Assembly (NCBI RefSeq): GCF_000934725.1
Contig: NZ_JYNS01000007.1
Span: 1-64,000 of the forward strand
From: Methyloterricola oryzae
GTDB lineage: Bacteria > Pseudomonadota > Gammaproteobacteria > Methylococcales > Methylococcaceae
Length of the DNA: 64,000 nt
Direction of reading: 5' to 3'
The notes beneath the pieces were generated by a model. That model searched no databases. It was not told where the DNA came from and saw only the letters and a program-made list of their open reading frames with translations. Below, piece after piece: positions 6,994 to 16,171 of this stretch. How positions within the stretch are numbered: position 1 is the first letter of the stretch; each line of letters begins with the position of its first letter. The position numbers and the translations under genes were made by a program.

Positions 6994-8700
6994 TCAGTCC
7001 GCCGATTTTGGATAACCGGTCTTTTTCTTGGGCTTTGCAGGCTTGGCCGGCGGCTCGTCCGACCAAGGCCTGATCTTGATGGGCTTGCCCATGATCCATG
7101 TCTTTTCCAGCCGCTTCAAGACCTGCTTGGGGAGGTCCGGCGGCAGACTGACCGTACTGAAGGTGTCGTACAGTTTGATGTGTCCGATGGCCTTGCCGGG
7201 AATTCCCGCTTCATTGGCAATGGCGCCGACGATATCCTTCGGCGCCACGCCATCGGCACGCCCGACCTCGATTCGGTACAGACTGCCCTCATCGCCAAAG
7301 CTCCTGGGCGGACGCGCCTCCCGTTCCACGCGCGCCTCCCGTTCCACGCGCGCCTTCGGCCGGGGCTCCTCGGTCCGGGCCTGAGGCACCAGAGGCCGGT
7401 CCTTCTGCGCCAGAAAGGTCAGGGCCGAGGCCAGATCCAGCGGGGACAACTTCTGCTCTCGCCCCATCTGCTGGACGAACTCGCGGTAGAAGCTGAGTTC
7501 CTCCTCCTCCAGGGTCTTCATCACCAGTTCCTTGAACTGTTCCACCCGGCGATCAGCAATGTCCTGGTGGCTGGGCAGATGCATCTCCTTGATGCGCTGG
7601 CGGGTGGCGCGCTCAATGGCGCCGAGCATGCGCTTCTCCCGAGGCGCGACGAACAGGATGGCCTCGCCCTTGCGGCCAGCGCGTCCGGTGCGACCAATGC
7701 GGTGCACATAGGCTTCCGTGTCATAGGGGATGTCGTAATTGACCACGTGGCTGATGCGTTCCACGTCCAGGCCGCGCGCCGCCACGTCAGTGGCCACCAG
7801 GATATCCAGCGAATTCTTCTTCAGGCGGTCCACCACCTTTTCGCGCAGGGCCTGGCTCATGTCGCCGTTGAGGGCCGCAGCCGAGTAGCCGCGGGCCTCC
7901 AGTTTCTCCGCCAGTTCATCGGTGGCCAGCTTGGTGCGCACGAAGATGATCATGGCATCGAAATCCTCCACCTCCAGGATGCGCGTCAGAGCATCCAGCT
8001 TGTGCACCCCCGAAACCAGCCAGTAGCGCTGGGAAATGGCCTCCACGGTGGCGGTCTTGGCCTCGATGCGGGCCTCCTTGGGCTCCCGCAGATGACGCTT
8101 CGCGACCTTACGGATGGCCTCCGGCATGGTGGCGGAGAACAAGGCCACCTGCCGGGTCTCCGGAGTGTGCTCGAGTATCCATTCCACATCGTCGATGAAG
8201 CCCATCTTCAGCATCTCGTCCGCCTCGTCCAGCACCAGGGTGCGCAGCCCGTCCAGTGACAGGCTTTCGCGCCTCAGGTGATCCATCACCCGCCCCGGTG
8301 TTCCGACGATGACGTGCACGCCCCGGCGTAGTTGACGCAATTGCAGTTCCATGGACTGCCCGCCGTAGATGGGCAGGATATGGAAGTCCCGCAGATGGCG
8401 CGCATAGGTCTGGAAGGCTTCCGCCACCTGCAGGGCCAGTTCCCGCGTGGGGGTCAGCACCAGGGCCTGCGGCTCGCGCCGCGACAGATCGATGTGCTGC
8501 AGGATGGGCAAGGCAAAGGCCGCTGTCTTTCCCGTCCCGGTCTGCGCCTGCCCGAGCAGGTCATGACCCGCGAGGAGGTACGGAATGCTCGCCGCCTGGA
8601 TAGGCGATGGGGTCTCGTAGCCCACCTCCCTGATCGCTTTCAGAATGGGCTCGCAGATGGCGAGATCGGTAAAGGCAAAACTGTTTTCGGTGGATTGCAT
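6994..8700 (-). CDS. deaD: DEAD-box ATP-dependent RNA helicase DeaD/CsdA
   Basis: RNA helicase for cold-adapted RNA unwinding and ribosome assembly; 568 residues. In order: Q motif (GYETPSPIQ), AQTGTGKT, PTRELALQ, VLDEADEML, SAT, then HRIGRTGRAGRKG of the second RecA-like domain. A C-terminal DbpA-type RNA-binding domain begins about residue 470 (YRIEVGRADGVAPKDIVGAI). A linker at about residues 435-455 contains a direct duplication of EREARVEREAR. It lies 155 bp downstream of a cold-shock gene on the same strand, separated by a terminator. Confidence 0.93.
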   Translation of the reverse strand: MQSTENSFAFTDLAICEPILKAIREVGYETPSPIQAASIPYLLAGHDLLGQAQTGTGKTAAFALPILQHIDLSRREPQALVLTPTRELALQVAEAFQTYARHLRDFHILPIYGGQSMELQLRQLRRGVHVIVGTPGRVMDHLRRESLSLDGLRTLVLDEADEMLKMGFIDDVEWILEHTPETRQVALFSATMPEAIRKVAKRHLREPKEARIEAKTATVEAISQRYWLVSGVHKLDALTRILEVEDFDAMIIFVRTKLATDELAEKLEARGYSAAALNGDMSQALREKVVDRLKKNSLDILVATDVAARGLDVERISHVVNYDIPYDTEAYVHRIGRTGRAGRKGEAILFVAPREKRMLGAIERATRQRIKEMHLPSHQDIADRRVEQFKELVMKTLEEEELSFYREFVQQMGREQKLSPLDLASALTFLAQKDRPLVPQARTEEPRPKARVEREARVEREARPPRSFGDEGSLYRIEVGRADGVAPKDIVGAIANEAGIPGKAIGHIKLYDTFSTVSLPPDLPKQVLKRLEKTWIMGKPIKIRPWSDEPPAKPAKPKKKTGYPKSAD

Positions 8701-8804
8701 CCGGGGGGAAACTCACTTAACGCTATAGGAAAAACGGGGAAGTCCTCGGTTTAGAGGACATGACTCGGGGCGCACCCGGGATCCGCACGGGCGGATGGGA
8801 AATA

Positions 8805-8834
8805 AAAAAGCAGGCCGGGTCAGGGCCTGCTTTT
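8805..8834 (-). terminator. Intrinsic terminator of the cold-shock gene
   Basis: On the minus strand GCAGGCC-CTGACCC-GGCCTGC is followed directly by TTTTTTATT. It lies just after the csp stop and before deaD, so deaD depends on readthrough or on a promoter in the roughly 100 bases after it. Confidence 0.88.
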
Positions 8835-8855
8835 GAGCAGCGCAGAAAGCGCGCC

Positions 8856-9065
8856 TTACAGAACAGTGACGTTGTCGGCTTGAGGGCCTTTCTGACCCTG
8901 CACTTCGATGAATGAAACGGCCTGGCCTTCCTTCAAGGTCTTGAATCCGCTACCGACGATGGAACGGAAATGAACAAACAGATCGCTACCTTTTTCCCGC
9001 TGAATGAAGCCATATCCCTTTGCCTCATTGAACCACTTGACGGTTCCTTTCTGCTCTTGTGACAT
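8856..9065 (-). CDS. Cold-shock protein (CspA family)
   Basis: Encodes a 69-residue single cold-shock domain. The RNP1-like KGYGFIQ and RNP2-like LFVHF motifs needed for single-stranded nucleic acid binding are intact. I chose the ATG at 9065 for a normal CspA-length product; upstream in-frame codons lie in a leader of about 150 bases. Long leaders are typical of cold-regulated csp genes. The neighbouring deaD fits a cold-response locus. Confidence 0.93.
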   Translation of the reverse strand: MSQEQKGTVKWFNEAKGYGFIQREKGSDLFVHFRSIVGSGFKTLKEGQAVSFIEVQGQKGPQADNVTVL

Positions 9066-9505
9066 ACTGCCAAATCTCACTACAAAAAATGACGCTCGCA
9101 GGAGCGCGTAACAATCCGTCATTTCGTCGCAACGACGGCCATCCGAACCGCGCGCCGGTACCCGGAAGAGCACGGGAAATCCCGCTTCCGCCCAAGTGTA
9201 ACCCCACACGGTGTCGGCTAGGATACAGAAGGGTTTCAGGCCTTTCAACCAATTTTATGTAACAAAAATGTGTTTATTTCCTGCACGGAAAAACTCTTAC
9301 CGGCAAACTGGGAAAGCCTTTCCAATCACGCCTAGCGCGGCTTAAGGCCAAAACCCCGAAGGTTGCCTGGAAAGGCCCCATCACAAAGGCCCGTCAATTA
9401 GAATCAATTCATATATATCAATATCTTATCGACCAAATAAGCGTCCCATCAACGCTCCTCGACCTGTCTGAGAGAATTCAGTGCGGACGGTCCCATCGAG
9501 CCGAG
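9066..9505. other. Gap holding the csp leader and promoter, and the hupK 3' flank
   Basis: The first 150 bases are the probable csp leader; the rest, after the promoter, becomes AT-rich near 9390-9440. No intrinsic terminator for the hydrogenase operon is visible after the hupK stop at 9506. Confidence 0.5.
9220..9248 (-). promoter_or_regulatory. Candidate promoter of the cold-shock gene
   Basis: On the minus strand TTGAAA and TATCCT are separated by 17 bases. The start would be near 9213, giving a leader of about 147 bases, close to the length known for E. coli cspA. Confidence 0.42.
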
Positions 9506-10723
9506 TCAGGCAAGCACGTTCAGCTCGAACGGAACGCAGGGGTCGACGGTCTGAAGAAACCCGCGGATCTTCTGCTCCAATTCCATCGGATCGCCGGCTT
9601 TGGCCCCCATCAGTCCCTGGTAAACCAATCCGCGGGGGTGAAAGTTCCATTCGGTGGGAGCCAGTATGCGGTATGCGCTTACCCTGCCCCACTCTTGCCC
9701 TACCCAGTGCATCAGACGACCGCGGGATGCCTCCACCTGGGCGAACCCGTTACCCGCCACCTGCTCAACGCCGCAAATCGGGTGTCGTAAGGGCGCGGGA
9801 GCGGCCAGGCCCTTGGCCAACAGCACAGTTTCCAGCATGCGTGCCAGGTTGCGCGCCAGTAGGCCTGGGCCATAGCGACGGGCGGCCTCGGCAATCAGGG
9901 GGTGGCCGGACTGCCTGGAATAGCAGGAGGTCTCGCAGGGAATACCATCCCAACTCGGCGTTGCCGCAAAGGCTCCAGGGTCGGACGAAAGCCACGATTG
10001 ATCCAGCTTGGCGGCAGACAACGGCGGCAAGGCCGGCGAGGCGTGCGCGCCGAACTCGGCCCAGCCAGGCCTCAGGCATGCCGCCAACAGGCGCGCCACA
10101 GGTGCGTCCGAAGCCTGGGCCCAATCGAGCACGGCGTCCATGGAAGCATCGGTGAGCCGCCAGAAGCGTCCGAACAGAACCTGCAGGGCAGCGTGCAGCG
10201 TCGCCACGGCGGCCTCTCTGCTCGTGTCTGGCGCGCCCTGCGCCGCGCCGGCTGCCAGCGCCTGCACGGATGCAATGATCTCCCGGGCGAGCGCATGCTC
10301 GTTGGTTTTCGTCGGGACCGATTGCAGCAGGTTCAGACTGTGTTCCCTGACAGATTCCAGGTCCCTGAGGAACACCAACCGCCGCAGTTCATCGTCGGCC
10401 ATGGGGGCATCGAGCACCGCGGCCAGCGCCTGCGAAGCGGCAAGCCTGTGGGCATGACCGCAGACGGAAAACACCACCCCGAGCATGGGCAGCACCGCCT
10501 CGCAAGGCTGGCCGATCAGCAGGCGGTCCACGGGCGGAGGGCGGCGCGGCTCGATTTCGACCTGCGTGATGACGCCGTGTTTGACGACACAGCGAACGCC
10601 GATTCCGCGTACCAGCGAAGCGGCCCTGGAGTGCTCAGCCTCGGAGTAAGCCACGTGACTCAGTGCGCGCCCACGCGTCTTCCATCCCCTACGCCAACCG
10701 ATCGCGTGTATTGGAGAATCCAA
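9506..10723 (-). CDS. hupK: Hydrogenase accessory protein HupK
   Basis: Resembles a [NiFe] hydrogenase large subunit that has lost its metal ligands. It ends VDPCVPFELNVLA, where the true large subunit has DPCLACSTH, and contains FSVCGHAHRLAA. HupK proteins are thought to scaffold large-subunit maturation, especially for oxygen-tolerant enzymes. The start is uncertain. I extend it to a TTG at 10723, coupled to the rubredoxin stop and preceded by GGAG, giving 405 residues. A GTG at 10654 gives 382 residues and fits the start of family similarity better. It is the last gene of the hup operon. Confidence 0.75.
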   Translation of the reverse strand: MDSPIHAIGWRRGWKTRGRALSHVAYSEAEHSRAASLVRGIGVRCVVKHGVITQVEIEPRRPPPVDRLLIGQPCEAVLPMLGVVFSVCGHAHRLAASQALAAVLDAPMADDELRRLVFLRDLESVREHSLNLLQSVPTKTNEHALAREIIASVQALAAGAAQGAPDTSREAAVATLHAALQVLFGRFWRLTDASMDAVLDWAQASDAPVARLLAACLRPGWAEFGAHASPALPPLSAAKLDQSWLSSDPGAFAATPSWDGIPCETSCYSRQSGHPLIAEAARRYGPGLLARNLARMLETVLLAKGLAAPAPLRHPICGVEQVAGNGFAQVEASRGRLMHWVGQEWGRVSAYRILAPTEWNFHPRGLVYQGLMGAKAGDPMELEQKIRGFLQTVDPCVPFELNVLA

Positions 10724-10724
10724 G

Positions 10725-10889
10725 TCACTCCGGTACTGGGAGAAAGGCCGCCTTTTCGGCCTCGCAGCCCGGGCAGCGCCAATCCTCGGGCAGATCGTCG
10801 AAGGCGGCGCCCGGCGGTATCTGGGCAATTTCATCGCCTTCGGCAGGATCGTAGACGTACCAACAGATCCGGCACTCATGACGGTCCAT
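10725..10889 (-). CDS. hupI: Rubredoxin HupI
   Basis: A 54-residue one-iron electron carrier with the two CxxC knuckles CRICWYVYDP and CPGCEAEK. Rubredoxins of this type in hup operons support hydrogenase assembly under oxygen. It sits five bases after hupH and just before hupK, the order seen in other hup clusters. Confidence 0.92.
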   Translation of the reverse strand: MDRHECRICWYVYDPAEGDEIAQIPPGAAFDDLPEDWRCPGCEAEKAAFLPVPE

Positions 10890-10894
10890 GGCGC

Positions 10895-11761
10895 TTACGG
10901 TTCCAGGTCGAGCAAATCCGCGCGCATGTCCCGCACGCGCGCCAGGGCATCCTCCAGATCCTCGCGGGCCGCCATGGCGACCACCGGCATCTCGGTTATC
11001 TCCAGGGTATTCAGGATCAACTGCTCGGTGGAATTGAAATGCTGGACCCACCACACGTGAGGCAGGCCCGTCAGGCTGATGCGGCAATCCCCATAGCCCT
11101 TGGACAGGATGGACACACCGGCCAGGCCCAGGGTGGCCACCAGAAACTTCAGGTCCTCGGCCGTCAGGGGCAGCAAGGAAAGATTGAGGGTTTCTTCCCG
11201 GCCTGGCGCGAAGGCGGCTGCCTTGACGAAGATTTCATGGATCAGGGCCGGCGCATTCATCAAGTCCGAAGGGAACGCACTGGGCTCGGCCACGCCCGCT
11301 TTGTGATGGAGGTTCTGCGCCCAGGCGAGGAGCGCCGTTGGGAGCGATCCGGTTTCCAGATAGGCACGCCGCAAGCGGCCCGCCTCGAATCGGCGCACAT
11401 GCCATATCCCGGGCACCACGGTCTCCCTGACCATGAGGCGCACGGCACCCGCTTCTCCCAGCGCGATGACTTCGCCCTCGCCCAGCACTTCGTTGACGAA
11501 GCGCTGCAAGGCTTCCTCGCCACCCGTCAAATCCAGGGGGTCCGGATGCTCGCCACGCAGGTTCGCTTGCAGCGAGGTTTCCAGCCATCCCAGCAGATCG
11601 GCGCCCACCGTGCTGTCGCGCCATTCAAACAAGGAAGGCATCGCAAAGGTCTGCATGCCCTGGGGCATCGCGGTGTACAGGCAATCCGGATCGTCATGGG
11701 GACTCACCGGCGCGGCGGGCTCGGTAGCGACCACCGTGAGGCTTGCCAAGGACTCGCTCAT
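10895..11761 (-). CDS. hupH: Hydrogenase expression/formation protein HupH (HyaF/HoxQ family)
   Basis: Encodes 288 residues with the C-terminal HupH domain signature GDCRISLTGLPHVWWVQHFN (about residues 225-244) and the IWHVRRF region of the N-terminal half. Family members act in late maturation of the hydrogenase small subunit. The ATG overlaps the hupG stop by four bases (ATGA), so translation is coupled. Confidence 0.9.
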   Translation of the reverse strand: MSESLASLTVVATEPAAPVSPHDDPDCLYTAMPQGMQTFAMPSLFEWRDSTVGADLLGWLETSLQANLRGEHPDPLDLTGGEEALQRFVNEVLGEGEVIALGEAGAVRLMVRETVVPGIWHVRRFEAGRLRRAYLETGSLPTALLAWAQNLHHKAGVAEPSAFPSDLMNAPALIHEIFVKAAAFAPGREETLNLSLLPLTAEDLKFLVATLGLAGVSILSKGYGDCRISLTGLPHVWWVQHFNSTEQLILNTLEITEMPVVAMAAREDLEDALARVRDMRADLLDLEP

Positions 11762-12120
11762 AGAAACAACCTCCCGATGCGTTCCCGGTATTCGGACCAG
11801 GCCTGGATGCGCGCCACCACGTCGCGGGGCTCGCCATCCTTGAACAGAACCAGCGCGGGGTAAACGGCAACGCCATAATCCCGCGCCAGAGCGGCGGCCT
11901 GCGCAGGGGCCGCGACGGCGGCGCGCAGGTTTGGAAATCCCTTGAGCAGTTCCGGCAGGACCACCGCCAGATCGAAGTTCTCGGGATACAGCTTAGGGTC
12001 GTTGAAGAAGCACAAGGCCCCGAACTCCTGCTGGCTCAGGAACTCGGCGACACCCTCGCCATCCAGCACCGGCAATGCGCCACTTGCACAGACGCGTTCG
12101 ATCAATTCGTTCAGTGTCAC
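11758..12120 (-). CDS. hupG: Thioredoxin-like hydrogenase chaperone HupG (HyaE/HoxO family)
   Basis: Encodes 120 residues with a thioredoxin-like fold inferred from VAVYPALVLFKDGEPRDVV but without the CxxC active site, as usual for HyaE/HoxO. These proteins bind the Tat signal region of the small subunit before export. The start is a GTG preceded by AAAGGA and overlaps the hupF stop as GTGA. Confidence 0.85.
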   Translation of the reverse strand: MTLNELIERVCASGALPVLDGEGVAEFLSQQEFGALCFFNDPKLYPENFDLAVVLPELLKGFPNLRAAVAAPAQAAALARDYGVAVYPALVLFKDGEPRDVVARIQAWSEYRERIGRLFL

Positions 12121-12419
12121 GTCGATCCTTTCAGAAAATCGGGCAGCTGCGGCTCGCGGCCGACCAGATCGGCAAACAGATGGTCCACATCCAATTCCCC
12201 GGACATGGCCAGGCCAAGTCCTTCCAGGGCGGCCTGAATCTGCTCCGCACGCTCGGCGCTCAGCACTTCGCGCGCGGCGTCGCGGAACACCAGTACCCAG
12301 GCTCCCGCAGGCTGGATTCCGATGAGGCGCATGTCGATCATCGCCTGACGTCCCCCACCCTCGCATAGGCTCTGGAACTCGCCCTCCGCCAGCACCTGCA
12401 TGGGGATACCGATGCACAT
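12117..12419 (-). CDS. hupF: HypC-type hydrogenase chaperone HupF
   Basis: Encodes 100 residues starting MCIGIPMQVL. Cys2 is the essential residue of the HypC/HupF family, which binds the apo large subunit and in HupF homologs protects it under oxygen. It is longer than general HypC by about twenty C-terminal residues, which is typical of HupF. The start is four bases after the hupD stop, and the 3' end overlaps hupG. Confidence 0.88.
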   Translation of the reverse strand: MCIGIPMQVLAEGEFQSLCEGGGRQAMIDMRLIGIQPAGAWVLVFRDAAREVLSAERAEQIQAALEGLGLAMSGELDVDHLFADLVGREPQLPDFLKGST

Positions 12420-12423
12420 GGGG

Positions 12424-13035
12424 CTAAGGCTCTGGGCGAAGCGCCATGAAACGCGCATCCCCAACGCGGCAGGCCTCCTCGGCGCTGGGGCGCTCCCGCT
12501 CATAGCGGGCAATATCCATCACCTCGTCGCCGGGAGCAGACTCTTCACATTCCCTGGCCCCGATGCCTTGCTCCACCAGGTAAGCCAGCACTTTCGCCAC
12601 CGCCGGTTCCAACTGCGCACGCACCACCTCGCTGAGGCTGCCGCCGTAGTCCTCCAGCACCTGCGGCTGCACGCCGATCAGACACAAGCGCGAAGGCATC
12701 CGCCCCATCAGTTCGCAAAGGGCCAAGACCTCCTGGAAACTGACCTGGTGCAGGCTCATCTTCTTCGTTCCGAGAAAGGCAGGCACCTCGCCATCGCGCA
12801 ATTCCACCAGGGCGCCGGGCTCCAGGTTGAAATCCACCGCATCCACCACGACCAGGGTGTCGCAATCCTGCACGTAGGGAATCAGGCCCAGCCCCTGGGT
12901 GCCGCCATCCATGATGGTGACCTGGTCCGGAAAGGCATAGCGCCGCTGCAAAGCCTGGGCGACGCGGACGCCGAAGCCTTCGTCGGCCCAGAGGATATTG
13001 CCGATGCCGAGGATTAAAGTTCGTTTTTCAGACAT
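12424..13035 (-). CDS. hupD: Hydrogenase maturation endopeptidase HupD
   Basis: Cleaves the C-terminal tail of the hydrogenase large subunit after nickel insertion. The 203 residues include the N-terminal LGIGNILWADEGFGVR, with the Glu that binds nickel, then the Asp in VVVDAVDF and the His in MSLHQVSFQEVLAL. The C-terminal 35-40 residues are charged and extend past the usual protease length of about 165. It sits 35 bp after hupC. Confidence 0.93.
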   Translation of the reverse strand: MSEKRTLILGIGNILWADEGFGVRVAQALQRRYAFPDQVTIMDGGTQGLGLIPYVQDCDTLVVVDAVDFNLEPGALVELRDGEVPAFLGTKKMSLHQVSFQEVLALCELMGRMPSRLCLIGVQPQVLEDYGGSLSEVVRAQLEPAVAKVLAYLVEQGIGARECEESAPGDEVMDIARYERERPSAEEACRVGDARFMALRPEP

Positions 13036-13070
13036 GATCAGGCGACGTGTCGTAAACGGGCTAACGCGGT

Positions 13071-13754
13071 TCAAGGCCTCCCATCTTTCCAGACCCGCCA
13101 GCCATCGATCATGGTCGAGGTGACGGATTGACGGGACATGATCTGCTCGCGCACCGCCACATAGATGTGGATGATGGCGAACACCACCAGATACCACATG
13201 CCCAGATGATGCCAGGTATGCACGTCCTGGCTCTCGCCGAACAGCGGAATCACCCAGCCGAAGAGGCGGTCGGCCCAACTGCCCTCCCCCAGGCCCTCGC
13301 CATACAGGGCAAAACCGGTCACCACCATGAAGGCCGAGCCGAGCACATAGAACAGGAACATGGCCAGCCCCGCCAGCGGATTGTGGCCGGCATGCTTGCG
13401 CGGTTCCTTCACCAGGAACAGATACCAGAGCACTTCGTGCAGCAGGCCTTCCCACCAGTCCTTGCTGGCGACCCTGGGCATGAACAGTTCGCGGGCATAG
13501 TGATTTCCGGCGTAAGCCCAGTAGATTCGGCCGATCAGGCCCACGGCCAGGACGTAGCCGGCGGAGAAGTGGGCAAAGCGGATATAGCCCATGAGGAAGT
13601 GATCGCTGGCTTCGCCGGAGGTGACCACCGGCGGCGAGGCGATGAACCAGCCGGTCACCGCCAGCACCAGGATGGCGGCGGCATTCACCCAGTGCCACAG
13701 CCGGACGGGCTTTTCGTAGACGTAAACGCGATCAGGCAAGGTCGTCGCAGCCAT
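13071..13754 (-). CDS. hupC: Hydrogenase b-type cytochrome HupC
   Basis: Diheme membrane anchor that takes electrons from the hydrogenase small subunit to quinone. The 227 residues have four main helices with heme-ligand histidines in RLWHWVNA, RFAHFSAGY and DVHTWHHLGMWYLV. It lies ten bases after hupE, an unusual separation of the cytochrome from hupSL by another gene. Confidence 0.94.
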   Translation of the reverse strand: MAATTLPDRVYVYEKPVRLWHWVNAAAILVLAVTGWFIASPPVVTSGEASDHFLMGYIRFAHFSAGYVLAVGLIGRIYWAYAGNHYARELFMPRVASKDWWEGLLHEVLWYLFLVKEPRKHAGHNPLAGLAMFLFYVLGSAFMVVTGFALYGEGLGEGSWADRLFGWVIPLFGESQDVHTWHHLGMWYLVVFAIIHIYVAVREQIMSRQSVTSTMIDGWRVWKDGRP

Positions 13755-13764
13755 GACAGCTCTC

Positions 13765-14340
13765 CTAAGCGCTCTGCAACATCAGGACGATGCCCAGGGA
13801 CGTCAGCAGTCCGCCAAGCACACGCAGGCAGCCGGGCACCCTCATTGCCAGCCTGCCCATCCAAAGCCCTGCCAGCTGCAGCAGCCCGGTCCCGGCGAGA
13901 AAACCCAGGGCGTAAACCGCAAATCCCTGGCCACTGGCCACCTCGGCGCCATGAGCGGCCCCGTGAAACAGCGCGAAGAACCCGGCCATGAAGGCCGCCA
14001 CGGGAAAGGCGAAGCGGGTCTTGGCGACGACCAGCAAACCCAAGACCAGCACCGATAAGGCTATGCCCGTCTCGATGCCCGGCAGGGCGAAACCTTCGGC
14101 CCCAAGCCCGGCCCCAAGCAGCATGCTGGCCAGAAAGACCGTCGACAGCCGCCAGTTTGAGCCAGGCAAAAGCGCGGACCACAGTCCGACGCCGAGCATG
14201 GCGCAAACGTGATCCGCGCCCAGCCAGGGATGGGTCAAGCCGGCGCCGAAGCCCTCCAGCGAATGGCTGCCCGTATGGGCAAGACAGGCCCCGCTGAACA
14301 GGGAGAGGGCCACGACGAAAACCATTTTGTGTCCAAACAT
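13765..14340 (-). CDS. hupE: HupE/UreJ family membrane protein
   Basis: Encodes 191 residues with a signal-like N-terminus, about six helices and the family metal motif HPWLGADHVCAMLGVG. HupE proteins are believed to take up nickel for hydrogenase. The gene lies between hupL and hupC, as in the hupSLECD order reported for some methanotrophs. A longer frame continues upstream through hupL in another reading frame and was ignored. Confidence 0.88.
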   Translation of the reverse strand: MFGHKMVFVVALSLFSGACLAHTGSHSLEGFGAGLTHPWLGADHVCAMLGVGLWSALLPGSNWRLSTVFLASMLLGAGLGAEGFALPGIETGIALSVLVLGLLVVAKTRFAFPVAAFMAGFFALFHGAAHGAEVASGQGFAVYALGFLAGTGLLQLAGLWMGRLAMRVPGCLRVLGGLLTSLGIVLMLQSA

Positions 14341-14366
14341 GGGTATTCCTCCAGGAACTCGTTTGC

Positions 14367-16160
14367 TCAGCGCACCTTGACCGTGGTCAGTTCCTGCCCG
14401 TCGCGGTCGATGACATGGGTGGAACAGGCCAGGCAAGGGTCGAAGCTGTGCAGGGTGCGCAGGATCTCCAGGGGCTCGTCGGCCTTGGCCACCGGCGTGT
14501 TCATCAGCGAGGCCTCGAAGGCGCCGATGTTGCCCTGGGGATCCCGGGGCGAGCCGTTCCAGGTGGTGGGCACGATGCACTGGTAGTTGTCGATCTTGCC
14601 TTCCTTGATCTTCACCCAGTGCCCCAAGGCGCCGCGCGGCGCTTCCGTGGTGCCCACGCCCCGGGCTTCCTTGGGCCAGGTGGCAGGCTCCCAGCGACCC
14701 ACATTGGCGGTGGCGAGATCGCCAGCCTTGATGTTGGCGATGAGCTTGTCCTGGAAATGCTTCATAAGGTTGGCGCAATATTGAGCCTCCAGGCCACGGG
14801 CGGCGGTGCGGCCCAGGGTGGAGAACAGCGCCGTCACCGGCAGTCCCAGGTCGGTCAGCAGCTTGTCCACTGGCTCCTTGATGGCCGGCACGCCCTTGGC
14901 GTAGCCGACGATGTAGCGCGCCAGAGGGCCCACTTCCATGGCATGACCGCGCCAGCGCGGGGCCTTGATCCAGGAATACTTGGCGCCCTCGTCCAGGTTG
15001 ATGATATTGGTCCGGGTCCCCTTGGCATTGCGGCCCAGGGCATAGTGCGGCTCGGTGACGCCGTCGAACGGATGCAGGCCCACCTCCTCGTCGGGATAGC
15101 GGTACCAGGAGTGGGTGACGTACTCCTTGATCTGCTCCGGGTCCTTGAGATCCACCTCGTGGACTTCCTTGAGATTGCCGTTGATGATGGCGCCGTGGGG
15201 CAACAGCAGGTTGTTCAGGGAGCGGTCGTTGGCCTTCTCCGGAATATCGCCATAGGCCATGACATTGGTGGCGGAGAGGCCCCCGCCGTAGAGCCAGTCC
15301 TTGTAGAACGAGGCGATGGCCATCAGATCCGGCAGGTACACCTGGTCGATGAACTCGATGGTGCGGTCGATGATCTCGGACACCAGGTTCAGCCGTTCCA
15401 TGTTGACGGCGCCCACCGCGCCAACCCCGTCCACGTTGATGGCGCAGGGCACGCCGCCCACCAGCCAGTTGGGGTGCGGGTTCTTGCCGCCATAGACGGT
15501 GTGGATCTTGACGATGTCCTTCTGGAAATCCAGCGCTTCCAGGTAATGGGCCACGGCCATGAGATTGGCTTCCGGCGGCAGCTTGTAGGCCGGGCTCCCC
15601 CAATAGCCATTGGAGAAGGGCCCCAGTTGCCCGCTTTCCACGAACTTCTTCAGGCGCGTGGCGATGTCGCTGAAATAGCCGGGAGACGACTTGGCCCAGG
15701 GCGAAATGCTCTGCGCCAGCTGCGAAGTCGCCTTTGGGTCGGCCTTCAGGGCGCTGACCACATCCACCCAGTCCAGGGCGTGCAGATGATAGAAATGCAC
15801 CAGATGGTCATGGGCCTGCAGGGTCAACTGCATGATGTTACGGATGGAGTTGGCGTTCTCCGGGATCTCGATGCCCAGCGCGTCCTCCACCGCCCGCACC
15901 GAGGTCAGCGCGTGGGTGCCGGTGCAGACGCCGCAGATCCTTTCGGTGAAGGCCCAGGCATCGCGCGGATCGCGGCCCTTGAGGATCACTTCCAGGCCGC
16001 GCCACATGGTGCCGCTGGAAACGGCGTTGCGGATCACATTGTTCTCGTCCAGGTTGACCTCGCAGCGCATATGGCCTTCGATGCGCGTGACCGGATCGAC
16101 GACGACGCGCGTGCCGCTGTCGTTGAGGGCGAAGCCGTTGGGGGTTTGGGTGACAGTCAT
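14367..16160 (-). CDS. hupL: [NiFe] hydrogenase large subunit HupL
   Basis: Catalytic subunit carrying the Ni-Fe(CN)2CO centre; 597 residues. Its four metal-binding cysteines are in [12 protein letters not shown] (about residues 75-86) and in DPCLACSTH near the C-terminus. The 15 residues after that His ([15 protein letters not shown]) form the tail removed by HupD. It starts 11 bases after the hupS stop. Confidence 0.98.
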   Translation of the reverse strand: MTVTQTPNGFALNDSGTRVVVDPVTRIEGHMRCEVNLDENNVIRNAVSSGTMWRGLEVILKGRDPRDAWAFTERICGVCTGTHALTSVRAVEDALGIEIPENANSIRNIMQLTLQAHDHLVHFYHLHALDWVDVVSALKADPKATSQLAQSISPWAKSSPGYFSDIATRLKKFVESGQLGPFSNGYWGSPAYKLPPEANLMAVAHYLEALDFQKDIVKIHTVYGGKNPHPNWLVGGVPCAINVDGVGAVGAVNMERLNLVSEIIDRTIEFIDQVYLPDLMAIASFYKDWLYGGGLSATNVMAYGDIPEKANDRSLNNLLLPHGAIINGNLKEVHEVDLKDPEQIKEYVTHSWYRYPDEEVGLHPFDGVTEPHYALGRNAKGTRTNIINLDEGAKYSWIKAPRWRGHAMEVGPLARYIVGYAKGVPAIKEPVDKLLTDLGLPVTALFSTLGRTAARGLEAQYCANLMKHFQDKLIANIKAGDLATANVGRWEPATWPKEARGVGTTEAPRGALGHWVKIKEGKIDNYQCIVPTTWNGSPRDPQGNIGAFEASLMNTPVAKADEPLEILRTLHSFDPCLACSTHVIDRDGQELTTVKVR

Positions 16161-16171
16161 CGGGCGCTCCC

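Noticed and set aside
14341-15603. A long minus-strand frame joining hupE to part of hupL
   Set aside because: The upstream part is an out-of-frame reading of hupL; hupE starts at 14340 with its own ATG.
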